The notes under the pieces: generated by a model
What the model was told of the DNA's origin: nothing
Seen by the model: only the letters and a program-made list of their open reading frames with translations
The model's database searches: none
DNA from: Multifurca ochricompacta
Taxonomy: Eukaryota > Basidiomycota > Agaricomycetes > Russulales > Russulaceae
Length of the DNA: 43,123 bases
Assembly (NCBI GenBank): GCA_022496185.1
Contig: WTXG01000288.1
Location: 1 to 43,123 of the forward strand
Direction of reading: 5' to 3'
In this document: piece by piece, positions 31,958 to 42,490 of the stretch
Layout: each line of letters opens with the position of its first letter
Numbering within the stretch: the stretch's first letter is position 1
Position numbers and translations under genes: made by a program

Positions 31958-32698
31958 AACCACCCTCTGACAGAACCACCACCTGGACAGTCAAGCATGG
32001 AGGAGGAAGAACTTATGGTATTGGTCTTGTATGGGGTGGAATGGACTAGGAATGCTTACAGGGGTTTAGGGGTTCATGAATCCATGCCAGTACTGTGATA
32101 TTTTGGATGGCGGAGTGGTGGAAAGGTTTGAAAAGTTGGAAATGGTGGAGGGTGAAGCCATGTTTCAGCAGGACAATGACCCAAAACACAATTCCAAGAA
32201 GGCAAACCAGCAGTTTTAAGACAGGAATATTGAAGCCTGGTATGGATAGCCCAATCCCTTGAAATATTAGCCCCATTGGACACCTCTGGGTGGATCTGAA
32301 GAAGGATCTTAACCAGTCAAGGGGATACCTGAATTGTGGGAGAGGGTGGTGGAGGAGTGGAATAAAAATGCACCAGAATGATGGCAAAAGGTTATAGAAA
32401 TGATGACTAAAAAGATTCAAGGAGTTACCAAGGCAAAAAGGGGTGAAAAAAAGGAGTAATTGGGCAGATAGTGGATTTAAAATGTGGGTCAAAAAACTGT
32501 CCTGATGATTGATTGATTTGATTTGATCATAAAATGCTTATATCATGGCCAATCTCTTTGATCCAAATTGGGCATGGTAGCCAGGAAGCAGGGCTTTCAG
32601 ACATACAGCCACACCATAACCAGATTCCTAAATGCTGAGGTGCTATAGAGTGAATACTAGAAATGGTGCAAACATCGGGACAGTTTTTTGACCCACTG
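31958..32698 (+). repeat. Right inverted arm (741 bp) of the Tc1 fold-back
   Basis: It pairs with 26208-26948. It reads sense for the transposase C-terminal half (QDNDPKHNS region near 32165-32200) and ends with the terminal repeat. Confidence 0.9.
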
Positions 32699-32700
32699 TA

Positions 32701-33646
32701 GTTTTCCACATCCTTCTTCATGTTTGGCCACCAGTAATCTCGTTTGGCTAGGGCGTATGTATTGGCAATGCCAGGATGTCCTGCAGAGGGAAGGTCATGG
32801 TGAAAATGGATCACCCCCCTCTTAATGTTGTTGCCACCGGTGACAATGAGATGGTCCCTGTCCTTCCACCAGAGCCCATCAATCTTCTTCAGGTTATGTG
32901 CCTCTGCCCATGATTTGCACAACTCCTGGTTCATATTCTGTGATGTTTGGGCCCACAGATCCATGTCATGAAGGCTGACGATGGCTGTCTTCATGAAGAC
33001 TTCTTTGGGGAGTACCATGATGTTGCTGTTGTCCTCCTCTCCGCTGTTCAGGTTGGGTCGTCATGACAGGGCATCTGCACGTGCATTACGACTTCCTGCA
33101 ATGTGTTTCAATATGAAGTTATATTCCTCCAGCTCTAGGACTTCACAAGCAACCCATCGACTGATTTTGTGGGGTTCTTTCCAATAGAGTAGATTGGAGT
33201 GATTGGTGTGAATAATAGTCCGGTGAGGGGTTCCTGCTAGGTATGGCTGCCAGTGTCATAGTGCTTTTACAATGGCAAGCAATTCTCTATCCCAAATGTC
33301 ATAGTTTTGTTCTGCCGGTGAGAATGTCTCTGAGTAGAAGGCGACTGGGTGAAGTAGTCCTGTTGCATCTCTTTGGTTTAATATGGCACCATTGGTGAAG
33401 TGCAATGCGTCAACTTCAAGCTCAAAGGGCTTTTCCAGGTCTGGCTGTAGAAGGACTGGTTCTGAGCCAATGATGTCTTGGATTTGTTCAAAAGCTTGTT
33501 GTTGTTCGCTTGCCCAGTGCCAGGGTACATCCTTCTTTAACAGCCTGTTCAGTGGTTGGGTGATCCCTGAGAATCCTCATACGAATCGTCGATAAAAGTT
33601 GCAAAATCCAATGAAGGATCGCACATCTTTGACACATGTGGGTACA
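32701..33646 (-). pseudogene. E2 RNase H and integrase zinc domain
   Basis: The frame resumes right of the Tc1 element with NMKKDVENY and the integrase HHCC start (FHHDLPSAGHPGIANTYAL). RNase H follows upstream (toward 33400) with many in-frame stops and CpG-type changes. The gypsy solo LTR interrupts it at 33647. With 34249 onward it forms one continuous RT/RNase H region. Confidence 0.8.
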
Positions 33647-34243
33647 TGTCACAAACCCCACTGTGTCGTCTCATTCCTTTTCCCTTCCCTTCATGTGACT
33701 GCCATGTGGGCATGTTTGTCCCTTTGTTGGCTGTATTATGACTTGCGTTGTCCTTGTTTGTCCCTTATCTTTGATCCATGCTGAGCTTATCTATGACTCC
33801 TACCTTACATCAGGACGCTTACATATTTTCCCACCAGAATCACGACTATACCAGATTCATCTACATATATTCTCATCTGGCCCACTTGTTCCCATTCCCC
33901 ATTTGGATACATTACGACTTTGTTGATACATCAAGTGCGTCACTCCGATTCAGACTCCGATCTCTAGTACGTATATAAGGCCCACTTAGATAGCCTGTAT
34001 GCCTCAGACTCGACTTCTTTAATTGACTTGGTGCATTACCTTCTGGGTGATCTCTAAGACCCGGCTCTTGAACTGTCTCAGTGCTTTTGGCACTCTTCTG
34101 CTCACCGATACTAGGGGATTAGCTCCTTAGTATTGACTTCTCATCCGAACTCCATGTGCTTGAAAGACAGTACACACCTGACTTTGTAGTTTCGTTACGT
34201 GACTTGTCACATGTCGTGCTGAACGCCTGCACCAGGCGTTACA
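33647..34243 (+). repeat. Gypsy solo LTR (597 bp) in E2
   Basis: It begins TGTCACAAACCCC and ends CAGGCGTTACA with a perfect duplication GTACA (33642-33646, 34244-34248). It is in plus orientation, has TATATAAG at 33972 and the exact 11-mer AGACTCGACTT at 34006, 34 nt apart. It belongs to the same self-priming group but diverges from the E1-E3 LTRs elsewhere. Confidence 0.9.
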
Positions 34244-34248
34244 GTACA

Positions 34249-35466
34249 GGCCATTCCCAGATTCCTTGTACCTTTACCAGGTCCATCCATACATGTCCTC
34301 CCTCCAGAATAACTCCCAAGTATTCAACACTTTGTTGTTCAAATGAGCATTTGGCTGGTTTGAGGTACAGGTCGTGTTCATGTAGGACATCTAACACTTG
34401 GTGCACCCACTCTCGATGGTGGGTAAGGTCATTTGTGGTGGCTACGAGTATGTCATCCATATATACCACCACTTTGCCGGTGAGAATGAGGTCACAGAAA
34501 ATATGATTCATCATTGATTGAAAGGTGGCAGGCGAGTTGGTAAGACCAAAAAACATGATGTTTGGCTCAAAGAGTCCTTGGTTAGTCTTGAAAGCCACTT
34601 TACACTGATCTCCTTCTTTGATCCTGATGTTGTTATAACCCCAATGGACATCCATCTTAGAGAACAGGGACTTGTCCCACATGGTATCAATGAGTTCTGA
34701 GATGAGTGGTAGGGGGTAGGCATTCTTTATAGTATAAGCATTTATTTGTCAGTAATCTTGGACAGGCCGAAGTTTGCCATCTTTCTTCTTGATAAAGAAG
34801 AATGGCAATGCATATGGCGACTTCGATGGATGAATGTATCCCTTTGCTAAGTGCTCTTTGAGGAATGCCGTAAGTGCTGCTTGTTCTGTCTGAGACAATG
34901 GGTAGATTTTACAATCAATTGCTGATGGGGTGTCGGGTATAAACTCGATGGCGTGATCCCATGGTCGCACAGGCGGGAAGCATTGTGATTCCTCTTCTGA
35001 AAATACCTTCCAGTGTTGGTGGTATGCTTCCGGCACTACCTCCTCAAAGGTCTTCTCTGAATGTCCTTCCACTGCCTTCTGGGCAAGCTCTGATGCTTTG
35101 GTAACGAAGCAACAACCCACATCCTCGTCCTCTTCCTCTGTTCTGTGTACTGCCAAATGTCAAGCCATGTAATCATACCCCATAGACGTGATCAGAATGG
35201 GGTAGAATTCCTTATCCATGGTTGCGTCACTCCAGTTAACTTTTGGTTCAAATGCAGCAAGCCAGGGATAACCCAGGATCAGATCTTCATCTCCTAAGTT
35301 GGTGACTAGGAAGCGAATGACCTTTGTTCATTCTCCCACTTGGACATTAAGATCAGTATAATGTGTGATCTTCCCTGCTCGATTGGCTGTTCCATCAATG
35401 TTCCAAATATTCTTTTCCTGGGGGAGTGCCAGCATCCCCAAACCCATAGTTCTTGCCATTCATGGG
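34249..35466 (-). pseudogene. E2 reverse transcriptase and protease
   Basis: RT blocks include [26 protein letters not shown] and YMDDILVAT (about 34455-34465), so the catalytic site is intact. A TGA follows RPVQDY, at the codon where E1 has Arg and where E3 also has TGA. Further toward 35466 comes the linker (FSEEESQCFPP) and the protease flank (NIWNIDGTANRAGKI). Homology stops at about 35466, before the protease DSGA. Confidence 0.85.
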
Positions 35467-35606
35467 TGTTATGATCTACCCAGCATACCAAACAGATGGC
35501 AAGACATGGGGGACACACAAGCAGTGACAGTAGCCGCGCGGGGTCCGCAAGGACATCGCCGGCTTAGTCATGATGTCCCACGCTGAAGTCCAGAAGACAG
35601 GATACG
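35467..35606. other. Unidentified fragment between E2 and E3
   Basis: The sequence starting at TGTTATGATCTACCC (35465) matches neither E2 nor the gypsy LTRs and ends at the E3 target site ATACG. Right of E3 (43079-43123) unrelated sequence begins with the second ATACG. It may be the start of another LTR into which E3 inserted. It has no coding potential that I recognise. Confidence 0.4.
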
Positions 35607-36195
35607 TGTTACGTCCGGTGCGGGACGTTCCACATGACTTGTGTGACAGCGTGCTAAGCGGGTTCGGATAAGAGACCAATAAGATCCCTTGGAGTTTAGA
35701 GGTTGTGAGTCAAAGTCCAAGAGGCTGTACTCTAAGACAATGTTGAGCAGAAAGTGCCGAAAGCACTGAGACAGGCAGACGTCAAGAGACAAAGGGGAAG
35801 TCCAGAAGACAAGCACCGATGTATTCAATAAGTTGAGTCTGAGGTCTACAAGGTAGCTACAGTGGGCTTATATATGTAATCGAGTGGGCATCTAAAGATA
35901 AGATAAGCTAGAGTCATGTGGGCCCGAATATATGAAAGCAGAGGGCGTAAAGCCATGCTTCTGATAGGGAATTAAGTAAGTGTCTGGTCATAAAGATAAA
36001 GGATAAGAGATAAGCAACGGTAGGCCAAACATAGGTACAGTGATACAAACAGAAACAAAGACAGTCACGGGGAAGGGAGCAGGGCACATGAGGGGTCCCA
36101 CAATGGAGACATGATCTGGTAGTGAAGAGTAGGCGGCAAGGAGGGGTCGTCATTGGGTAAGAAGAAAAAGACAGGAAGAGACGGGGTTCATAACA
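35607..36195 (-). repeat. E3 3' LTR (589 bp)
   Basis: A purine tract (AGAAGAGGGGGTGA, minus strand) follows at 36196-36209. The 11-mer is mutated here (AAGTTGAGTCT on the plus strand) but intact in the 5' LTR, which is the one that matters for priming. Confidence 0.95.
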
Positions 36196-36226
36196 TCACC
36201 CCCTCTTCTGGTTCTAGCAGTCCCGG

Positions 36227-37420
36227 CTAGAAATGACTCGTACTGTCATCATCCTGCACCAGCTCCAGGTAATCGTCAGCTACATTATGGTCATCCATGC
36301 TGCATGATTCCAACTCTTGCGGGCACACGTGGGTACGAAGAAATCCATATGGACCGCGCTGGCCGCATGCGCGGCATAAGTCATAGATGGGGCAGTTGAT
36401 TTCTTTATGCCCGGCATTGTGGCGAAGGCACTTGCCACACCAGCCTGATGGGTTGGTGATAGTCAGGGCCACCCCTACGCGTCGGAAGATACAGTGTCTG
36501 CTCCAGTGGAGGTTGCTTCGGCAGTGTCGACACCACTTGTGGTTAAGGGGGCAGTTCCAGCTTATGTGATACTTGCTATCACATCGCCAGCAGGTTTCCC
36601 TGCACGGGTTCTTGTGCAAACGTGGCATCTCAAGCCAGGTTGGCAGCAGTGTCGGGGCCACACCCAAGGTTCGAGGGGGGAGGGGTCATGCATAAGTGTC
36701 CGCGTACCTTTCAGCAATTGTCTGGTACGCATCCCCCGCTTCCAACCTCTTCCTGATCTCCACAATCTCCGATTCCAACTGGAACATCCCATTCGTCAGC
36801 CTTGCCATCATCTTTGCGTGCTCCTTATACTGTTGGTTCAGTGTCCTCCTCAAGGTGATACTCTTCCTCAGCCTCATGACCTCTGCCTTCAAGCGCGGTA
36901 GTCTCATATCGTTCATCACCTCTTCGATCGCAAAGGTGCGACAGTCCTCCACGGCAAGGTGACCCAACTGCTCATCAGTCAACATGTGATGGAGTCGACC
37001 TGTATACCTTTCCTCCAGATAAACAGGAGCTCCGTAAACCGGCCCGTCCTTCTTCATACATCCCGCCACATCCATCCCGCCATTGGTATAGTAAATGTAT
37101 TTGGCGATGGCCGTGGATCTGTCGGCCATTGTGATCTCCAAGGGGAAGTACATCGAAGAGTTGGGATTGTTGGGGATGAATGGGAATTCGGGGGCCTCAT
37201 CATCGATCTCTCCATTGAGCAGGTCATTGGGGTGGGGGTCTTCGCGATGGGTGAAGTTGTCGTTTGGGTTTGGGGATTGGTTTTTGACACGGGCCTCTGC
37301 GACCTCATAGTTGATAGGGGAAGAGGGGCGCGTGGAGGGATGAGTGGATGGGAAGTTCTCAACAGCTACGACAGTGGCAGTGAAGGTGTCGACGGCGGCA
37401 TTGGCAGCGATGAAAGACAT
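36227..37420 (-). pseudogene. E3 ORF3 (coiled coil and zinc knuckles), one nonsense codon
   Basis: It starts at 37420 (MSFIAANAAVD), about 80 nt after the pol stop at 37500. An upstream Met at 37534 would overlap pol. The conserved block (FPLEITMADRSTAIAKY), coiled coil and CCHC knuckles (CWRCDSKYHISWNC; CRHCRSNLHWSRHC; CGKCLRHNAGHKEINC) are present. TGA at about 36686-36688 (DTYAxPLPP) separates coiled coil from knuckles, as in E2; E1 has CGA there. Around MNDMRLPRLK the DNA differs from E1 at 14 of 54 bases with no amino-acid change. Confidence 0.75.
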
Positions 37421-37499
37421 GATAGATTGGGTGGTGGTAGGACATTGCTGAGGGAGCATGTACTGGGGGATTTCTTCGGGGTCTGTAGATTGGTTCCTT

Positions 37500-40400
37500 T
37501 TAACTGTCTCTGGGCGCTTCTGGATGTTGGTCATGGAACTCTGAGATAAGGACCGGGGCAGAGATATCCCTGGCGGGCTCCCACGAGTTGTCAGAGTCTG
37601 GGAACCCTTTCCACTTGACTAGGTAATGCAGTTTGCGCCCTCGGCCTTGTCGTTTCGAATTTAAAATGCGTTCCACTTCCCACTCTTCTTCTCCATTGAC
37701 AAGGTCAGGTGGCGGTCTGAGAAGTTTTCTCCATGTAGCGATGTTTCCTTGTAAGGTGTGAACAGCCTGCATGGAAGACCGGATGAATGTGCCATGTGGG
37801 GGGAAGTTCGAGTTTGTAGGACACATCTGACAGCTTCCTTGTTATTTTGAAAGGTCTGTGACGTCGGGGCGCTAACTTGGCTGTCGGATGTGACGTATGA
37901 ATGTTCTTCCCTTCCAACCATACCATGTCATTGGTCCGATAAGGCGTAAACTTTGTAGGCTTCTCTGCCAGGGTCTTTTGCGCCTTCAACAAGTTCTCAT
38001 TGGCCATTTCCGAATCTCTTCCCATTGGTTGATACGCTGTGTGGCTGAAGGGACGTTCGTCGGCTTTCCGGTCCATGTGGCTCGAGGCGTCCATCCCATG
38101 ATAAGTGAGAATGGGGAGTGTTTCGTGGTGCCATTAGGCCAGGAGTTGTGTGCAAATTCTGCCGTTGCGAGCCAGTCCACCCAGTCGTCCTGTCGTCCGT
38201 TGCACCAAAATTGAAGATACTGTTCAAGCCACTGATTTGTTCTTTCCGACTGTCCATCTGTCTGTGGGTGATACACTGTAGAGATATTTTGTGCGATGTT
38301 CAGTGTTCTGCAGAGTGCCCTGGCAAACGCAGATGTGAAGCGTGGGTCACGGTCTGAGATGATCTTTTCAGGGAGGCCATAGTGTCTGTAGACATGATCT
38401 AGGTAAAGCTTGGCCACTCCTTCTGCTGTAATGGACTCATTGCAGGGTATGAACAGCGCTGCTTTTGAACAGTCATGGTCAGTGATGGTCAGGATTGAGT
38501 CAAAGCCTCTGGAAGTGGGGAGTTTGACAATGAAGTCCATGGCTATGGTCTGGAATGGTTGTGAAGTTGTCGGTGTAATTGGGAGTAGTGCTGGTGGGTG
38601 TGGGTGTGTATTCACTTTGTTGGCCTGGCAATCTGCACATCCTTTCACATATTCTTCTACATCCTTCTTCATGTTCGGCCACCAGTAGTCTCGTTTGGTG
38701 AGGGCTAGGTGTTAGCGATGCCGGGATGTCCTGCAGAGGGAAGATCGTGGTGAAAATGGATCACCCCCCTCTTAATGTTGTCGCCACCGGTGACAATGAG
38801 TCGATCTCCGTCCTTCCACCAAGGCCATCAATCTTCTTCAGATTGTGTGCTTCTGCCCAAGTTTTGCATAGTTGTTGATTCATATTTTGTGACACTTGGG
38901 CCCATAAATCCATGTCGTGAAGACTGACAACAGCCATCCTCATGAAGGCTTCCTCTGGGAGTACTGTACATCATTGTTGTCCTCTGTACCATTATTTAGA
39001 TCAGGTCGTCTTGATAGGGCATCTGCACGAGCGTTACGACTTCCAGCAATGTGCTTTAATTCAAGTTGTATTCTTCGAGCTCCAGGACTTCACGAGCGAC
39101 TCGCCGGCTTATTTTATGGGGTTCCTTCCAATATAGTAAATTGGAGTGATCAGTGTGAATGATGGTCTTGTGAGGAGTCCCTGCTAGGTATGGCGCCAGT
39201 GTTGTAGCGCTTTTACTATGGCTAGCAACTCTCTATCCCAAATGTCATAATTCCGTTCTGCGGGTGAAAATGTCTCCGAGTAAAAGGCTACAGGGTGGAG
39301 AAGTCCCATCACGTCTCGTTGGTTTAATATGGCACCATTTGCAAAGTGAGATGCGTCGACTTCAAGTTCAAAAGGTTTTGCAGATCTGGTTGTAAGAGGA
39401 CTGGTTCTGAACCGATGACATCACGAATCTGTTCGAAGGCCGTTTGATGCTCCTCGTCCAATGCCAAGGGATGTCTTTCTTCAGCAATCCATTCAGTGGT
39501 TGGGCAATCCCTGAGAATCCTCGGACAAAGCGTCGATAGAAGTTGCAGAAACCAATGAACGACCGCATGTCCTTGACACATGTGGCACTGGCCATTCCCA
39601 GATCCCTTGTACCTTTACGGGGTCCATCTGCACCTGTCCTCCCTCCAGGATAACTCCTAGATATTCTACACTCGGTTGTTCAAATGAACACTTGGCAGGT
39701 TTAAGGTATAGGTCGTGTTCATGCAGGATATCCAACACCTGATGTACCGTTCTCGATGGTGGGTTAGGTCGTCCATGGTAGCAACCAATATGTCGTCCAT
39801 ATAAACCACTACTTGCCAGTGAGAATGAGGTCGCGGAAGATGTGGTTCATCATTGATTGGAAGGTAGCGGGTGAGTTGGTAAGGCCAAAAAACATAACAT
39901 TTGGTTCAAAAAGCCCTTGGTTGGTCTTAAAGGCTGCTTTACATTGATCCCCCTCTTTAATCCAAATGTTATTGTATCCCCAGCGGACGTCCATTTTGGA
40001 GAATAAGGATTTATTCCTCATGGTGTCAATGAGCTCTGAAATGAGTGGCAAGGGGTAGGTGTTCTTTACAGTATAGGCGTTTATCCGTCAGTAATCCTGA
40101 ACAGGTCGAAGTTTGCCATCTTTCTTCTTAATAAAGAAGAAGGGTGACGCGTATGGTGATTTTGACGGACGAATGTATCCTTTTGCCAGATGTTCTTCCA
40201 GGAATGCCGTGAGCGCGGTCTGTTCTGCTGGTGACAATGGGTAAATTTTACAATCAATTGCTGACGGGGTATCGGGTACGAAGTCAATGGCATGATCCCA
40301 TGGCCGCGCGGGGGGAAAGCGTTGTGATTCCTCCTCTGAGAACACCTTCCAGTGTCTATGGTATTCTGCTGGTACCACTTCTTCAAATGTCTTTTCCGTA

Positions 40401-40968
40401 TGCCCTTCTACTGCCTTTTGCGCGAGCTCCAATGCTTTGGTAATGAAGCAGCAGCCCAGGTCTTCCTCTTCTGCTTTACGTGCTACGGAATGTCGGGCTG
40501 CGTAGTCGTACCCCATTGATGTGATGAGTACAGGGTAGGAGTCCTTGCTCATCGTCGCATCGCCCCAGTTGATCTTAGGTTTGAATGCAGCGAGCCAGGG
40601 GTATCCCAGAACTAAGTCTTCGTCTCCTAGATTGGTGACTAGGAAGCGTATGGCCTTTGTTTTCTCCCCTACTTGGACATTTAGGTCGGTATAGTGCATA
40701 ATCTTTCCTGCCCGATTGGCAGTTCCATCAATATTCCAGATATTCTTCTCCTGGGGGAGTGCCAGCATTCCTAATCCCATGGTTCTCACCATCCGCGGGC
40801 TGATAAAATTATCGGTGGCTCCTGAGTCAATCAGGATATCGTGGTTGGCTGTTTTCTGTGTAGTCTCGAAATGTACTGGTATTTTCAACGATTTGAAGCG
40901 ACTAGTATACACAGAGGTTACATGTAATGCTCGTGCCCAGGCCGATGGGTTTGAGCCAATCAAAAATC
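37500..40968 (-). pseudogene. E3 Pol: protease to chromodomain, multiply frameshifted
   Basis: Pol follows gag in -1. Protease has DSGAT (about 40815-40831). A TGA follows RPVQDY near 40088. RT has [11 protein letters not shown] and YMDD (39792-39803). RNase H is broken by several one-base deletions. Integrase (38672-37986) has GCADCQANK, SDRDPRFTSAFA and YHPQTDGQSER, intact catalytic residues. The chromodomain (37826-37500) has [13 protein letters not shown] and [16 protein letters not shown]. The small deletions between about 38700 and 39850 look like shortened homopolymers. Confidence 0.88.
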
Positions 40969-40969
40969 C
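40963..40969 (-). promoter_or_regulatory. Putative -1 frameshift site, gag to pol in E3
   Basis: The gag codons read AAG GAT TTT TGA. The heptamer G GAT TTT is as in E1, though the next codons differ (TGA here, TGT TAG in E1). Both place a gag stop within two codons of the slippery site. Confidence 0.65.
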
Positions 40970-42477
40970 TTCTTTGCGAATGCCTTCTCTACCAGGATGG
41001 CTCGCACTTCTTCGCTCTCCTTCATCATGTTTGCCCATATCTCCTGTGCCTTTTCTTCTTTTGTCAGCGTCTTTTTGCTGATGGTCAGCAGGTTATTGTG
41101 GATGGGTGTAACAGTTGCTTCCACCACTCGTACCCCCTTTTTTGGGCATTCCCTGGACATGTGTCCTTGTGCCTTGCAGCGAAAGCATCTCCCTTCTTTC
41201 ATCAACGTCTGCCTTTCGTCTTCAGTGAGTGTAGCCCGGGCTCTGGTTCTGTCAGCAGAGGTATCCATGGCATTTGGATCCCTTTGACCAGTGTGCGTGG
41301 GTTTAACTCCGAAGGCGGCCTTCCACTGGTCGCGGGTTTTCCCCTTTCTCGTGTCGACCCCAAAACGTGTTTGGAAATCGAGATAATCTTGCTGCTGTCG
41401 GCGAGCAGCGTCAACCCATGTGTCCCAGTCGTTGGGGTGGTGAAACTGGATAATATTCTTTACTAATGGGTTGGGCAACCCCTGGGAGAAGAGGTCCAGC
41501 ATGGCCTCTTCATCGGTGTCATAGCCGGCTCTGTTGGCCAGACTCCTGAACTTTGCTACATAAGCATCAAGTTCTCCCTTGTCCATCCTAAGGGATTTAA
41601 GCTCTCGAGCAGCCTTCTGCTTGGCCTGCCCATCTGTGAATGTGTCTTTAAATCTCTGGGCAATGGTTTCCCAAAGCCCCTCACTAGTGGTACAACGGCC
41701 ACTCTCAATTTGTTCATTCAGCCACTCTAGCTGTTCCATGGTCCAATCGTCTATGGCCTCCCTGCGGATCAGAGAGAGAAGAGGTTTGCACGTTGGAAGG
41801 GGTTAATAATCTGGGGAACATCATGATTGAAGTTCTTGAAGGTCGTGAACTCCAGCATGAATTTTTTGCTTTGCGACCGATCCCCAGTGAACGTTTGGGG
41901 CAGCACACCTGATAATCTTCCTGATGGTGGAGGAATGTTGGGTGGTAACATGGCTGGTGGGGGCGGGGGGGAGGTGCTGGGTCTGGGAGCTGGGCGGCAA
42001 TGGTGGACATATTCTGGTAAAACGGGGTGACGGTGTCGGTAGACTGTATTGAGATCTGGGGAGTTGTCAAAGCAGGGGCTCTGAATGTGGCAACTCCGGG
42101 TGCAACTGGGGCTGTAGACGACGCTAATACCAGTGCTTCTTCACTATGTTCTTCTACGTACTCTTCGGCTCAGAGTCCGTAACGATGGCTGGGGGATTCT
42201 CCCTCCACGGTCCTAATCCGAATTCAGGAGGAGCGGGTCCTGTAGTGACCCAAGAGTGTCGGCTGTCTGAGTATCAGATGCGATACCAAACTCTTTTCTC
42301 GTTGTCGTATTCTACCGGTTGGTATCTTCCTTCATGATAGACGTAGTATCCAAACTCGGACTCAAAATCCTTCCAGGTGGCAGAGCCAAGTACTTGTTGT
42401 GAAAGATCAGGCTCGTCCCTTCATTTGATGGGTTCTTCTTTAAAGAGGGTCTGACTGCGGCTGGAAGCCACGATGAG

Positions 42478-42488
42478 AGACTCGACTT
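42478..42488 (-). promoter_or_regulatory. E3 self-primer binding site
   Basis: AAGTCGAGTCT lies two nucleotides inside the 5' LTR and is the exact complement of the 11-mer at 42714-42724. The TATA box (42758) is 34 nt upstream of that 11-mer, as in E1. Confidence 0.72.
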
Positions 42489-42490
42489 GA

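Larger units (their letters stand above)
26949..32480 (+). pseudogene. Tc1-type transposase remnant
   Basis: The spacer codes WTVDDWKRILWSGET on the left of copia-2 and NRIGSDRRSYTWKNKGE on the right (31908 onward), which join in frame through the ATAAT target. The right arm continues with DRTTTWTVKHGGG, the second catalytic block QDNDPKHNS and a decayed third block (NP...PHWTPLG; ELWERVVEEWNKN). These are the DDE transposase motifs of Tc1 elements. WSGE stands where WSDE is usual, so the first catalytic Asp is changed. There are frame breaks and a stop after QQF. The N-terminal DNA-binding half is missing. Confidence 0.8.
26208..32698. mobile_element. Fold-back Tc1-like element with 741-bp inverted arms, split by copia-2
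   Basis: The ends CAGTGGGTC...GACCCACTG are flanked by TA (26206-26207, 32699-32700). Without copia-2 and one target copy the element is 1593 bp: left arm 26208-26948, spacer of 111 bp (26949-27009 plus 31908-31957), right arm 31958-32698. Both arms are 741 bp and nearly identical inverted copies of the transposase 3' half and terminus. The transposase 5' half is absent, replaced by the antisense copy. Each arm also has an inner inverted copy of the terminal motif (CATCAGGACAGTTTTTTGAC near 26400; complement near 32490). Confidence 0.85.
23144..35466 (-). mobile_element. Gypsy E2: decayed, multiply interrupted chromovirus; 5' end not in window
   Basis: From the 3' LTR (23144-23745) the order runs through ORF3, integrase/chromodomain, RNase H, RT and protease to 35466. 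Interruptions are the fold-back Tc1 element (26208-32698) and a gypsy solo LTR (33647-34243); at 35467 homology stops. The left flank CAGAG (23139-23143) would be one copy of the target duplication. Numerous TGA codons and frame changes mark it as the oldest gypsy element here. Confidence 0.9.
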
